This document shows positions 63,368-64,000 of a DNA stretch of 64,000 bases, piece after piece. Within the stretch, counting starts at the first letter, position 1. Every line of letters begins with the position of its first letter. Location: assembly GCA_903813345.2 (NCBI GenBank), contig CAIIXF020000007.1:27453564-27517563 (forward strand), written 5' to 3'. The notes beneath the pieces were generated by a model. It did no database searches and had not been told where the DNA came from. It saw only the letters and a program-made list of their open reading frames with translations. Made by a program: the position numbers and the translations under genes. This DNA comes from Owenia fusiformis. Its lineage: Eukaryota > Annelida > Polychaeta > Sabellida > Oweniidae.

Positions 63368-64000
63368 GTGACACTCTACCTCTATGATCTGAGCGTACAA
63401 CACATACATTGTTACGATGCGCCGTGTCACGGGTCATTTGAGACATTCCTGCAGATGATACCAGAACTTGAGACCGTGAAGAGGAGCTGCGGTTGTCAAG
63501 TGGGCACTAAGGAAATACCATCCGTAGAGACGGACCACAAATCCCACAAGTCATGTTATCATCTGCAGTTACTGTGGAGTAAGCTGGACAAATAAGTGGC
63601 TGAGCATGAATATCTTCAAGAGGTAGAGACTCTTCCCCATGAACCTGGCATGGTGGTAGGCTCCAGGTTGGTCGCAGCTCTTTGCAGTGTAAGACAGAGC
63701 AAGAGAGGAGAAGCAGGAGCTTGCTACAGCACTGCTCAACAGCCTGTACAATTTGCAACTGGCAAACCAGGCCAGTCTGACTTCAACCCAGTTGCTGCTC
63801 ACTTAGGCAATGATAAACCATCACTACCAATGTTTGTAACTGAGATATCTTGGCTCTTATCGTGACAATGTATGTTTTGTACGCTCAGAGCAACTTATGT
63901 TCAAACCCAGAATTTCTGTCAAGACCTGCATTCTGTTAATGATCCAGCTGAACGAGCAGTGAAGCTGGTACAGGAATGCTCTAAAATGACCTGTGACGCG
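63368..64000 (+). pseudogene. Broken ORF of unassigned, probably transposon-related family
   Basis: One frame is open across the whole stretch except for a TAA at 63593-63595 and a TGA near 63863. It encodes SVQHIHCYDAPCHGSFE, WLLS at the second stop, and at the end SVNDPAERAVKLVQECSKM. The N-D-x-A-E-R-A/G-V-K-L phrase is one I associate with multi-copy uncharacterised proteins of aquatic invertebrates. GC content is higher than in the surrounding intron. It is truncated by the window edge. I assign no function. Confidence 0.5.

Noticed and set aside
60863-64000. Gene B exon 4 within the window
   Set aside because: I looked for the NFPYLVR and FGWEQVAIL coding sequence on the plus strand and did not find it.

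Overview
The window is nuclear DNA from an animal, most likely a marine invertebrate (inference). Genes are split into many short exons with consensus splice sites. The DNA is AT-rich and full of retrotransposons, TIR elements and satellites. No bacterial-style operon or ribosome-binding layout is present. I cannot name the species.

The backbone is a head-to-head pair of paralogous ionotropic glutamate receptor (iGluR) genes. Gene A is on the minus strand, from a signal-peptide exon at 38640 down to 78. Seventeen exons can be read with fully compatible splice phases, covering the amino-terminal domain, S1, M1, the pore loop, M3 and S2. Only the M4/C-terminal exon(s) lie outside. Gene B starts at 55721 on the plus strand; its first three exons are present and the rest lies beyond 64000. 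The ligand pocket of gene A looks like the glycine/D-serine type rather than the glutamate type.

Between the two genes lies one long intron-free ORF (41119-43569, minus). It encodes a single-pass membrane protein with about 18 copies of a 13-residue Thr/Lys/Pro/Tyr repeat outside and a tyrosine-motif tail inside.

Mobile DNA by region. At 1265-3313 a TIR-bounded element holds a tandem array rich in AGGTCA nuclear-receptor half-sites. At 3453-22355 is a 5'-truncated LINE split by a 16.3-kb LTR element (4135-20413) that has nearly identical 951/952-bp LTRs, a primer-binding site, a polypurine tract and a TAAG target duplication, but no gag-pol: a recent, giant non-autonomous (LARD-like) element. 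At 23-28 kb are TIR elements and a reverse-transcriptase remnant inside gene A introns. At 29-30 kb is a minisatellite. At 45.5-53.6 kb are a Harbinger-like MITE, an hAT-like MITE, and a 5.7-kb foldback element whose arms are built of about 365-bp repeats and whose core carries a cysteine-rich gene fragment cut by a mariner-like MITE. At 61.4-62.9 kb is a second inverted repeat, interrupted by a small direct-repeat-flanked insertion with a 9-bp target duplication. The right end (63.37-64 kb) is a broken ORF of unknown family.
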